A stretch of 64,000 nucleotides of DNA from Leptobrachium leishanense (taxonomy: Eukaryota; Chordata; Amphibia; Anura; Megophryidae): NCBI GenBank assembly GCA_009667805.1, contig CM019066.1, forward strand, positions 118,559,690 to 118,623,689, read 5' to 3'. This document shows positions 53,476 to 63,495 of the stretch, piece by piece. The notes below the pieces were generated by a model. It was not told where the DNA came from and made no database searches. It was given only the letters and a program-made list of their open reading frames with translations. Position 1 is the stretch's first letter. Every line of letters begins with the position of its first letter. The position numbers were made by a program, and so were the translations under genes.

Positions 53476-55106
53476 TAAAACAGACCAGTGGTCTATGAAA
53501 CGGACAGCCTTTCTGAGGCTATAGGAAGTTGTACCTTGTAAGTTCTGTGTTATACCCTTTATGATTGTAGTCGCAAAACTAGGTGAAAGACTTAAGGAAT
53601 GGAATAGTTATTTAACTATTTTTTAAATGCGTAAATAAAATCTCAGTGTATTAAAACAACCTAAAACTATTTGTACTCATTCATACACATTGTAAGTGTT
53701 GAAGTAGACTTTGTTATGGATCCCTCTAGTTTTTTGTTATCTTGATTTATACCTTATTTCCCCACTTATGGTCATATTGGCTATTCAAGCATTCAGACAA
53801 CATCTGAAGACCCAGACCGGTCAAGCTACCCTCCATAACCTTTTCTAAACTAATTCTTTTTTGGCTGCATCAGCTGCACATGAATCACGATAAGCATAAA
53901 ACTCCAGTATCAGGATCTCTGAACCTCAATCTGGAGCACTGTCACTTGTCTCAATCATCTTGTGCAGACATAGTAGTGGCATGCTGTAATGGTGATTGGT
54001 AATACTAATAATGCTCTTTGGCATGCTGCTTCCTGTGTGCAGCTGGGCAGAAAAAAGGCACAGTGCTGGTTATAGAATATAAGTCAACCAGTGGGGAAGG
54101 GAGGGCAGGGAATGGGGTCGCTCATTTTGAGGTAAAGGAGAAGAAGGAAATAGGGTGTCTCACTCATAGGCTCTGTTGCCTTGACAAGCCGCACACTGTG
54201 ATAAGGAGTGAACATTTTTACTTCTCAAAAGAAATCTGATACCTCTATTAGCATGCTGGGATGTCAGGATACCAAGTCCAGACCTGTCTGTACCCGCACC
54301 TTAGACCTTGGCAGCACTTTTCCTGGTATCCCCTGCAAATATTCCAGCTCAGGTTTTGGAGTGGCCTGGTCATCTTGTTCTAGATCCCACTCCTGGTTAT
54401 CCCTGCTTGTAACATCCACAGGTGGGATTCTTTACACACTAATTGTGAGCTGGAAAAAGAAGCCACACCTGAGCCTCAGTGTTTCTGCATTGTTCAACAC
54501 TTCTGTAAGTTAGCAAGAAGCCTGCTCATCTCTGAGTTCATGGTTTCCCAAGTTCCTGCTCCACAGAATTCCATCCCAGAAGCATCAGCCATGGGGTCTT
54601 ACTCTCTACCCTCCAGAGCCTTCATCCTGCAACCTAACCCTGCAATCTGACTTCGGTAATCCTTGCTGCACCCAGCCAGCTCTTTTCTAGTATCGCTAGT
54701 CTGCAGCCTCCTGTCTTCTGTGAGCCTCCTAGTGCCATTTGTGTTCTTCCTTGTTTCTACCTGTGTCAGTCGTTTTCTGTCTTGTCCCTTTGTCTCTATC
54801 CTGTGTTCAGTGCATCTGGTTTCCAGCCATCTTCTTGTCTTGCCTCCGTCCTGTGTCCTGAGTACTTCTGTCCAGCCCTATTCTTGAGCCTTCCAGCCAG
54901 GAATGACGCTAAAGATGTAACATGGCAAAGCACCTGCATTGTATTGGGAGTTAAAGTCCTGAGATGAATGCACCAATACCTGGAGGTCCTGCTCCCCTTT
55001 TGGACACTTAAGTGGAAGGACCCACTGCAATGGGAAGTTTTTCACAGTAATTTCTCCCAATAAATTCTAAGCACTCCAAACCTGTAATGAATGGATGTTT
55101 AGGTGT
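53476..55106. other. Non-coding stretch, partly LTR-like composition
   Basis: From about 54250 to 55100 the sequence is pyrimidine-rich with repeated CCTG, TCCTG and CCAG words and contains AATAAA near 55060. This resembles the solo LTR at 62627-63495 in style, but no matching ends were found. The same tract may continue at 61606-61910 on the other side of hAT copy B. Open frames here lack motifs. Confidence 0.4.
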
Positions 55107-55454
55107 CTCTCCACTAGGGATGAGCTGTTCGGTTCGATCGGTTCGGAGTTCGATTCGAACATCGCCTGTTCGCAAGTTCACGAAATACGAAAATTTCCGC
55201 GTGTTCGCCGCATGTTTGCCCACAATGGACCACAATGCACTTTTCCACTGGCCTGAAGCTTGTAATTGGCTACAGCCTTGCACCTGACCACAGGTCAGGT
55301 GCAAGACAGGTTCAAGACTATGCCAATCATGGCTCAGATTCCTGATTGGCAAATTTTGCCCAATCATGGCCTCATAGAGCTAAGTCCGGCAGCACATTAT
55401 ATAGGGCTTCACACAGCGCTTCAGCACGTGTTTGAGAGGAGATTGTTGTGTTAG

Positions 55455-55880
55455 TGTGTGTTCTCACTGGCAGTCTGCCACCAGCAATTATGGGGGTCAG
55501 TCATTTCTACAAAATATCTGGGAATTGTTCTAATCTTTGTGTTCTCACTGCCACCAGCAATTGTGGGGGTTTCATTTCTACAAAATATCTGGGAATTGTT
55601 CTAATCTGTGTTCTCACTGCCACCCATCAGGGGGTCTCACTGATTTATAGGAGGTTTTTGGGAAATGTAATCTGTGTCTTCTCACTGCCTGCTATCAGGG
55701 GGTCCCACATACTTCTAGCAGATTTCTGTGAATTGTAATCTGTGTCTTGTCACTGTTGCCAGCTTTCAGGGGTCCTATCAGGGGGTCTCACTGACTTATA
55801 GGAGGTTTCTGGGAATTGTAATCTGTGTCTTGTCACTGGCTGCCAGCTATCAGGGTGTCTGAGTTATACCAGAGTTCTGG
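55455..55880 (+). repeat. Degenerate ~80-90 bp tandem array, hAT copy B 5' region
   Basis: About five to six units of TCTGGGAATTGTAATCTGTG with TCTTGTCACTG and GGGGGTCTCACTGACTTATAGG. It lies between the left end and the first ATG, so it probably contains the promoter/leader region. Confidence 0.8.
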
Positions 55881-55948
55881 AAATCTTTAATCTTTATACC
55901 AGAGTTGAATCAGAGTTCTGTATATATTTAATATATATATCGCTCACC

Positions 55949-56519
55949 ATGTCAGAAAGACCAAAAAGGACAGGCAGACGCTCCCAGGCACAGATAAGAG
56001 GGCAAGCAGCCTCTGTGTCGGGAGGCTGTGCCTCTGGTCGTCGTGGACGTGGTGCATCCTCTGCAGGGGCACGCTTGTCCTCTCTAACTGGTGCTGGCCG
56101 CCTTAAGCAGCAGCAACATACAGAGGATTTGGTGGATTGGCTAACCAGGCCATCCTCATCCTCCGAGTCCTCTGCCAGTCAGGCTTGTAGTGCTTTACAG
56201 TCCACCTCAGCTGCCTCACTATCACACACGGAGGAGTCAGCTGAATTGTTTGACTACAGTGACAGTGACATGCTGCTTGAGGATGCACAGCAACTACAGT
56301 GCTCTGATTCAATCTCTGAGGTTGAGGAAGGGAGTATAATCAACCTAGAGGAAGGGGGTGCCAGTGATGACACACAAATTACTGGCACTCATGTTGCCCC
56401 AGCAGCTGCAGCATACTGCCAAGTTGGCTCCAGTGACGAGGAGATAGGAGGTGATGACAATGATGATGAGGTATACAGACAATTGGAGTGTGACAATAGG
56501 CAATATAAACAAAAAATAC
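55949..56519 (+). CDS. hAT N-terminal open reading frame, Ser-rich and acidic
   Basis: The frame starts MSERPKRTGRRSQAQIRG, a basic Arg/Gly-rich stretch (residues 1-50, RRGRGASSAG). It continues with a Ser-rich region (about 65-95) and an acidic Asp/Glu-rich tail (EEIGGDDNDDEVYRQLE, about 165-185). No zinc finger or catalytic motif is present. Because it lies inside the transposon, upstream of and in the same direction as the transposase, it is most simply the N-terminus of the transposase or a first exon. The original continuation is cut by the Penelope-like insertion, and the frame's present stop at 56567-56569 is in inserted DNA. The exact junction is uncertain. Confidence 0.5.
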
Positions 56520-56847
56520 AACCTCTAGATTTCCCAGACGTCTCTCCCTTAGGCGTCTTGACAGTATGAAAAGGATAAATATGGAAAAACGGGAATCTGT
56601 AGAGGTAAAAAACAGCGATTCATAGCGCATACAGGTATATATAAAGAGTATTGCAAGAGGTGCCCCTGCTAGGATAGCACTCACAAGATGTCTAATCTTT
56701 AAAACTTATCGTCTCATAGGAGATTTCACACCGCATCTGTCGCTCATGGAATGTTCAGCCTGGAAATCCTTGCCGCCGCAGGAACCACCAATCACCATCC
56801 AGAGTCAAGACAAAATTTAATGGGGTGTACAAAATAAAATAATACAA

Positions 56848-56890
56848 GGATCCAACGCGTTTCGTGCGATAAACGTACTTCTTCAGGGAT
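56848..56890 (-). ncRNA. Hammerhead ribozyme motif
   Basis: On the minus strand CTGAAGA (56880-56886) is followed by a stem II of GTACG/CGCAC with a TTTAT loop (one A-C mismatch), then GAAAC (56859-56863) and GCGTTGGATCC. The CUGANGA box, stem II and GAAA are in the right order and spacing for a minimal hammerhead, with the very short stem III usual for Penelope-like elements. It would self-cleave the element's RNA if active. Confidence 0.7.
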
Positions 56891-56926
56891 AAAACATTAA
56901 AAAACAACAATATATTACAAATTTTC

Positions 56927-57332
56927 GAAAGTCTCCTTTTAAACTCTTTCCTCAGGGCGCCGATTGAAAGACTTCCGGTCCCTCCCTTTGGCGTGCGCTC
57001 CACCTTTGGAACGCACCGGAAGTGACATGACGCCTCTTTTCCGGAAATGATGGATCGCCGCTCCTTATTCCTTCGATGTGACTCGGAAACGATTCTAAAA
57101 CGAAAACAAAAATATCCCCTCGTTTTCGTTTGAGTCGTTTCGAGTTGTTTTCGAATCGTTTTCGTATCGTTTCCGAGTCGCATCGAAGGAATAAGGAGCG
57201 GCGATCCATCATTTCCGGAAAAGAGGCGTCATGTCACTTCCGGTGCGTTCCAAAGGTGGAGCGCACGCCAAAGGGAGGGACCGGAAGTCTTTCAATCGGC
57301 GCCCTGAGGAAAGAGTTTAAAAGGAGACTTTC
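56927..57332. repeat. Near-perfect 167-bp inverted repeat with 72-bp loop
   Basis: The left arm 56927-57093 (GAAAGTCTCCTTTTAAACTC to CGGAAACGAT) is the reverse complement of 57166-57332, with a single visible difference (GATGTG versus GATGCG). The loop is rich in CGTTTTCG repeats. The arms are CpG-rich, unlike the flanks. Both strands therefore encode the same peptide in the arms, which creates spurious open frames in both directions. Confidence 0.95.
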
Positions 57333-59598
57333 ACCTGTCTCTACCCCCACTATATGTCCTGCCATGTCATTGACTCCAACCTCCACTGACAGGGATGATG
57401 CTACAGTAATGGATGTACCAGGTCCTTCCGCACAATGTGACAGCATCCCATAAACTGAAGATTTACGCAGTCAGATTATGTTGCCCTAGCTGTTGCAGTG
57501 TAAGAAAAAATATAGTCCCAACCATCCCCAAGCACAGCATCTAAATGCCAGCTTAGCAAAATTAATCGCATTACAGCTGCTGCCTTTCCAGCTGGTGGAC
57601 TCTGCTTCCTTCCATGAATTTGCTGAATGTGCTGTACCACAGTGGCAGGTTCCAAAACACCATTACTTTTCACGGAAGGCCATTCCAGCACTATACCAGC
57701 ACGTGGAAGACAATGTTATTGAGTCATTGGGAAAGGCAGTCAGCAGCAAGGTGCATGTGACTTTAGACACGTGGTCCAGCAAGCATGGACAGGGCCGTTA
57801 TATTTCCTTCACGGCACACTGGGTAACTCTGATTGCAGCTGGGAGGGATCCAAGCTTGTTCATCCACCACGCCTCCAGAAAGCTGCTTGTATGAGGTCTG
57901 TCTGCTCCACCACCACCACCTCCTCCTTCTGTGTCTCTGGCGCAGTGGCAGTTAAACCGACGCGTGACAGGGGCTACGCAATGGCTCAAGCAAAAAGATG
58001 CCATACTGTGTGTGAGCTGGTTTGTTTAGGGGACAGGTGCCACACTGGGCCAGAAATTCTGTCAGCTCTGCAGGGGCAGGTGCAGAGATGGTTAACACCA
58101 TGCCAGCTTGAGCTGGGAATGGTCGTCTGTGATAATGGCAGCAACCTTCTCTCCGCTCTACGCCTGGGTAAGTTGATGCATGTACCATGCCTAGCACACG
58201 TCCTAAATCTGGTGGTACAGCATTTCCTAACCAGGTACCCAGGGCTGGCAGAGCTTCTCAGCCAGGCCAGAAAAGTCTGCAGCCACTTCAGATGGTCATT
58301 CCCAGCAAGTGTTCGCCTGGCAGAAATTCAAAGAGAATTCCACCTTCGCACAAACCGTCAGATCTGTGACATGCCCACCAGGTGGAACTCGACATTAGCA
58401 ATGCTGCAGCATCTGCACAAGCAGCAGAGGGCCAGCAACAAGTACCTGTGTGAGTATGGCACAAGGACAGGTTCAGGTCAACTTGTTTCCCCCCCCGCAG
58501 TGGCTGATTATCAAGGATGCATGCACTGTACTGTCACCATTTGAGGAGGCAACGAGGATGGTGAGCAGGGACAGTGCATGCATCAGTGACGCAATTCCTT
58601 TAGTGTTCCTGCTGGAGCACACTCTGTGGGGAATTATAGATGTGGCTCTATAGGCAGAGCAGCGGGAGGAAGAGGAGGCCTTCCCTAGCGCTCAAGGCCC
58701 CTGTCTTTCCGCAGACAGCATTCCAGCGGGTCCTCCTCAGATCAGACAGGAGGATGATGAGGAATATTTAAGTAGTGGGGCATTGAAGGTGTGGATTCCT
58801 CAAGGGAGGGTTTTGTGTGCCCAGAAACACAAGGACTAGTACGTGGCTGGGAGGAGGAAGTGCACGATGGGGTCATCCTCATTGACCAGGAAGACTCGGA
58901 AGCTAATGCCACCTCCAACCTACACTGCATGGGCTCCCTTATCCTGAAAAGCCTGGTAAAGGACCCCAGGATTCGTGCTATCAAGGAGAGGGATCATTAC
59001 TGGTTGGCAAGCCTTCTTGATCCACGATACAAGGGTAAAGTTGCAGACCTCATCCTGCCCGCACAGAGGGAGCACAGGATGAAAAAAACTTGAGGACGCT
59101 CTAAAGCGACACTTGTGAAACACCTTTCCAGGCACTGGTAGGTTACCAAGTGATGACACAGGTGCTTCTGAGGCTGTGGATGATCAGAGGAATAGTGGTG
59201 AAGGCCGGGGCCGCTTGACTGATGCCTTTTTAAAAAACTTTAGTCCACGACGCCCAGGGACGTCAAATGTAGGCAGCCATTGCCAGCGTCTTCACCGTAT
59301 GGTGCAGTACTACCTAGGGGCAAGGGCAGACCTGGATACCTTTCCAGCAGATGATCCACTGGCTTACTGGGTGTTGAGATTGGATCACTGGCCAGAATTT
59401 AGCCAATATGCTATGCAGCTACTAGGTTGCCCTTCATCCAGCGTGGTTTCTGAAAGGACATTCAGTGCCGCTGGAGGTTTTGTCACAGACAAAAGAGTGC
59501 GTCTGTCCACCGACTCTGTAGACCGGCTGACATTTATAAAAATGAATCAGTCCTGGATCAGCAGCTATCAATACCCTGATGCTGACGTAACAGACTAG
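57333..59598 (+). pseudogene. hAT transposase pseudogene, copy B
   Basis: Collinear with copy A. Motifs: LDTWSSKHGQGRYISFTAHW near 57762, VVCDNGSNLLSAL near 58120 with VPCLAHVLNLVVQHF, MPTRWNSTLAMLQHL near 58370, LASLLDPRYKGKVADL near 59005 and the C-terminal SSVVSERTFSAAGG near 59440-59475. Lesions include TAA near 57452 (TCA in copy A), TAG near 57487 (CAG in copy A), a 19-bp deletion near 57848, a C-tract frameshift near 58490, a stop near 58651, and frameshifts near 58790 and 59092. The stop that cuts copy A at 953 is absent here (SFPASVRLAEIQ). Confidence 0.88.
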
Positions 59599-59634
59599 AT
59601 CGGGGATCTCTTCTGCATTCACAAAACCTCCACT

Positions 59635-59850
59635 GAACTCTTCCACAATACCACAAAGGGGTACGGTGTGAAGGCACTTGCTACCATCAAAGGCACAATA
59701 TTTGGGTGCACTGACGCCTGTACCAGATTTATATCATTTAAATTTTTTGGAACTCAGGGTCCAACCCTGCACTCTTCCACAATACCACAGAGGAGTTTCG
59801 GTGTGACAGCACTGTTGCTGACACTAAAGGCCCAATTTTAAAGCACCTAT
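59635..59850 (+). repeat. Tandem repeat in hAT copy B 3' region, about 1.6 units
   Basis: Units start at about 59635 and 59768 with ACTCTTCCACAATACCACA. Same ~133-bp unit as in copy A, with one fewer repeat. Confidence 0.85.
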
Positions 59851-59988
59851 TGTTACTTTAATCCAAAACCTGCATAAGTTTCACCATAATTTAGCCCAAA
59901 AAATCACTAAACTTGTTCTGCGTGTCCTAAAAGGTCTCCTCTTTTAATACAGACTGCCGCCCCAAGCAGTTGTTTATGAATAGATTAA

Positions 59989-61178
59989 CCACTTCAATGC
60001 GGAGTACGCGCTCAGTGCGTCCTCCGCATTACTGCTGGTATGCGGAGGACGGGCTGAGCGCGTCCTCCCATTGGGGTCAGCGTTCGGCCGGGTTCCGGCC
60101 GATCGCTGGCCCCCTCGGTGCGGGCTGACATCCTCGATGTCAGCCCAGCATCCGGGACCGCAGCCGCTGAAATTAGGGGTCATCGCGGCAGCGCGATGAC
60201 ACCTAATTCAGGCGCCCCCCCACATGTGCGGAAGAGGCGCCTGAAAGGGAGGGGGGGGAGGTCCTTCGGACCTCTCTCCCTCCCGATCGGCGGCGTTGCG
60301 GGGGTTAACCCAGGCACCATTTGGAAGGGCACAGCCTGCCCTTCCAAATGGTGCCTGGCATTAACCCCTGGGGAGCTGGATCGCGAATCGGCGCTTAAAA
60401 GCGCCGGTTCGCGATCCTTTCCCGGAGCTGGCCGACATCTTGGATGTCAGCCAAGCCTCCGGGCACTCCCCCTGAGGACTGGCGTCATCGTGCGTAGCAC
60501 GATGACGCCAGTCCTAGAGTTAACCCCTAACTGCCACCAACGGTGGAGATAGGGAGTTCATTGAACTCCCTATCTCCCGATCCGTGGCAGCTAGGGGTTA
60601 CCGTTTGGTATGGTTGGATCGGCCAGAGCATGGTCGTTCCAACGATACCAAACACTACTGTGAAATTTAAAAAAAATAAAAATAAAAAAATTATAATAAA
60701 AAAATAAACCATTTTTTTTTCTTTTTTTTGCAGCAATATTGTTCCCATTTCAATTATAATGTGAACAATGATGCTGCACTAAAGATTTTTGTATGCGGTG
60801 CGTTTGTTAAAAATCGCGTAATCTTCCCCAAAAAAAATGTAACGAGACCCCATCTCAAATTTTTTTAACAAGCACACCCCATACAAAATATAACCGCAAT
60901 TGCTCGCATGTTAAATTGTGAAAAAAACACTTTACACATTGTAAATTATTGAAAATACATATTTTATTGCATTTTTTGTTATAATATACAGACATGACAT
61001 AACGTATACATATAATAATGACATATTATGAATCTACCGAGTCTGACGGAAAGAACGATATATAATATGTCTGGGTAATATACTAAAATAAGCCTTCAAA
61101 ACACGTTTAAACATGATGTGCAAAACCGGTAAAAATGACCTCAGCACAGAGGCGGGAAAAGCCTCAGCAGCGAAAGGG
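59989..61178. mobile_element. TTAA-flanked element (piggyBac-type) nested in hAT copy B
   Basis: TTAA at 59985-59988 and 61179-61182; hAT copy A reads GAATAGATTAAAGG without the insert, an exact empty site with TTAA duplication. Ends are CCACTTCAATGCGGAG and CTCAGCAGCGAAAGGG. The interior is a chain of strong hairpins: ATGCGGAGGACG, CTGACATCCTCGATGTCAG (60124), TGCCCTTCCAAATGG repeats (60320), CGATGACGCCAGTCCT (60478-60515) and GATAGGGAGTTCATTGAACT with CCCTATC (60550). No gene. Confidence 0.88.
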
Positions 61179-61605
61179 TTAAAGGAAAAATGTTTACCGT
61201 CATTTGAAATGTAATTTTTTTGTTTTTAAATGTTTCTATACATCCTACAAATCTGCCACTTCACGGGCAGGTTATGGGGACCTCCTAGGCACAATATTTG
61301 AAGGAATTTTTCGTTTTTATTTTTAAGTCTTATTTCATGGAAAACTCACTGTTCCTTTAAAAACGTTTTTATTTAAACTTTTTGTCCTTGTTTCCTGCCC
61401 CCCAGGGCACTACCCGTACCCCCATACACCTTTTATGGCAAATATCTTTCATATATGCCCTCTTGCAGGGCACTCTAAAAACCGAACTTTTGAGTCCCAT
61501 TGACTTGCATTGAGTTCGTTTCGTGTTCGAACTCGAACTTTTGAAATTGTTAGAGTTCGAATGCGAACCGAACACGGGGGTGTTCGGCTCATCCCTACTC
61601 TCCAC

Positions 61606-62626
61606 CTGCAACCCCAGTGTCCTCTATTACTTACAGTTCCTACCCATCCTGCTCACTTCTAGATTTCCTGTCTTAATGATTCTGATTCTGCTTCTTACTC
61701 CACCACCTAGATTCTACACCTGACTGACCTCCTGGCTTATTTCGTGACCACCTCTCCTGCTTGACCTCCTGGTTTATGACCCTAGCTCCATTCCTGACCA
61801 GGTCTCTCACTGGACTTCCTTGCTTACTACCCCAGCTGTGTTCCGGACTATGTCTCCTGCTTGACTTCCAGACTTACAACCCTGGCTCTGACCCTGACTA
61901 TGTTTTCCCAATATCCTTCCATTAACCCCCGTTAATGGAAGGTCACCAAAAGTGTGGTGGCTTTTCGATTTTCTCTGAATAACCCTGTAAATGTTCATTT
62001 TACATAGAGTAGCAGTTTCTGATACATACATGTTTTTGAAACTGATTTGGAATTATTTTTTATCCATATATAGTTGCATAACATGCATGTACATATTATT
62101 CCCTACATGTTATTTAAAGCAGTTATGAGTGTTCACTTTATTGTTTGTAAGTCAATGATAAACCACTGAGCAGCAAAGCACATCAATAATTTTACAGATT
62201 TAATTTATAACACATGACACGACAATGACAATACATGCATCACACTATGTCATTACTACATTTACTTTTTGTGATAAATACTGGTACTTGAACTTACCTG
62301 TAAATATTTTCCCTGGTTGAAGTTTAAAGATGTGCCCAGTTATCTTATCTGTTATCTGCCTGACCCGACCTTGTCGGTGATCATCTGAATTATATGGTGT
62401 GATGTAATATAAATCTATGGCGCACTGCATATGATTATGTTACATAAAATACAATTTACATTATATGTACACTGACTCACAAAAGTATGCATTTTTTTTG
62501 CTATCTCTGCATTTTCTGTAGTGTGGAATGAAAAAAACATTTTACTCTGAATCTTTTTCAATCTGTATTTTGTAGTGTAGAGTCTTACTTTGCTTTCCCT
62601 CCCTAAATCTAACCCTCTTGCAACTA
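61606..62626. other. Non-coding stretch with short hairpin
   Basis: 61606-61910 is pyrimidine-rich with a loose repeat (CTGCTTGACTTCC, CTCCTGGTTTATGACCC). A perfect 12-bp-arm hairpin, CCTTCCATTAAC with GTTAATGGAAGG, is at 61915-61942. TCTCTGAATAACCCTGT near 61972-61988 matches the end of the palindromic MITE family. The rest is AT-rich without genes. Confidence 0.5.
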
Positions 62627-63495
62627 TGTCAGGTCCTAGAGGCCCTGATCCCCTGGCGCCCCCTTTCTAAGCCACATCCTGCATGCCTATGCAGGTTCCA
62701 GGACTCTATATCAAGACTTTACACATTCCTGGACTCTGACATTCTAACCCTGGAGCCTCACCTGCCCTTCATCCTCCCTAATCAGTCCTGCATTTAAGGA
62801 AGTCACACCCTCTACCCTGGACTTCCTCATTGAAGTGCCAGACTGAATTACATTGAAGAGCTGATCCCAGAAACGCCTGATCCAAAGCCTTTCCTGAGGA
62901 CCCTCCATATCCTGGTCGTTTACCCTTCAAGCCGGTAACCCCCCTGTGCATCCTGATTCCCCCCATCTTGAACCCCTGGCTACCAGACCCCCTTGATCCT
63001 GGACTTTGACCATCCTGATTGCCGCCTTGCCTAGACCCCCCTGCTTTGCCCACGACCATTCTATTGCCTGCCCCCTGCCTGATACCGTTGCTTCTTTAAT
63101 CCTGTGTTTATGTATTATTGTTTATTCATTGCTTGCCCCATGTGTTGTTGAGTTCCCTTTGTGTCTCCTTCTGCGCACTTCTCCAGTATCTTTTAGTCTC
63201 CTCTTGATATCTCTCATTTCTCCTGCTTTCTAACTGCTCTCATCTTTAGTTCTCCCTAAACCTCCCTTCCCACTACTCTCAGCCATCCCTTTTGGCCTCA
63301 ACCTCCTTTTCCTGCATCTCCTCCTATGGCTATTCCCCATTGTGTCCAGTCTCCTCTAGTGTCCTGTTCAGATCTCTTGTATCTTTATGTCCTGGTGTTT
63401 ATTATTTAATAAACTCTGTTTATCTTGCAAAGCTGCCTCACTGCATCTTGGGCTCACTACCACACCTGCTGCATCAATCAGTCTGAACCCTGACA
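62627..63495 (+). mobile_element. Solo LTR, 869 bp, TSD AACTA
   Basis: It begins TGTCAGGTCC and ends GAACCCTGACA, so the tips TGTCAGG and CCTGACA are a perfect inversion with canonical TG...CA. AACTA is duplicated at 62622-62626 and 63496-63500. An AATAAA polyadenylation signal lies near 63408, about 85 bp before the end, which sets the orientation as plus. No internal genes or second LTR are present. A 5-bp TSD fits Ty3/Gypsy-like elements but does not prove it. Confidence 0.85.

Larger units (their letters stand above)
56520..57332 (-). mobile_element. Penelope-like (PLE) terminal segment inserted in hAT copy B
   Basis: The right border is set by the end of an inverted repeat at 57332, after which hAT sequence resumes (ACCTGTCTCTACCCCC). 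The left border is approximate. The piece has a hammerhead ribozyme core on the minus strand followed by an AT-rich segment, and a 167-bp inverted repeat. Hammerhead motifs with the GAAACGCGT signature are known from the terminal repeats of Penelope-like retroelements. No reverse transcriptase or GIY-YIG endonuclease is present, so it is a terminal or non-autonomous copy. Confidence 0.65.
55115..61597 (+). mobile_element. hAT DNA transposon, copy B, both ends and perfect 8-bp TSD
   Basis: CTCTCCAC occurs at 55107-55114 and 61598-61605. The ends are TAGGGATGAGC and GCTCATCCCTA, followed inward by several GTTCGG/GTTCGAA motifs. The element is 6483 bp as it stands and about 4.5 kb without its two insertions (a Penelope-like piece ending at 57332 and a TTAA element at 59989-61178). 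It carries a 5' tandem array, an N-terminal open frame, the transposase pseudogene and a 3' tandem array. Confidence 0.95.

Noticed and set aside
54018..54887. Three open frames (54018, 54208, 54663) as possible host exons
   Set aside because: Low-complexity Ser/Leu/Val-rich translations in an LTR-like pyrimidine-rich tract, no conserved motif.
56755..57453. Open frames on both strands encoding the same Arg/Lys-rich peptide
   Set aside because: They are the two arms of the 167-bp inverted repeat read in opposite directions, so the shared peptide follows from the palindrome.
54250..61910. A single LTR interrupted by hAT copy B
   Set aside because: The flanking tracts look alike in composition, but no TG...CA ends or target duplication could be matched.
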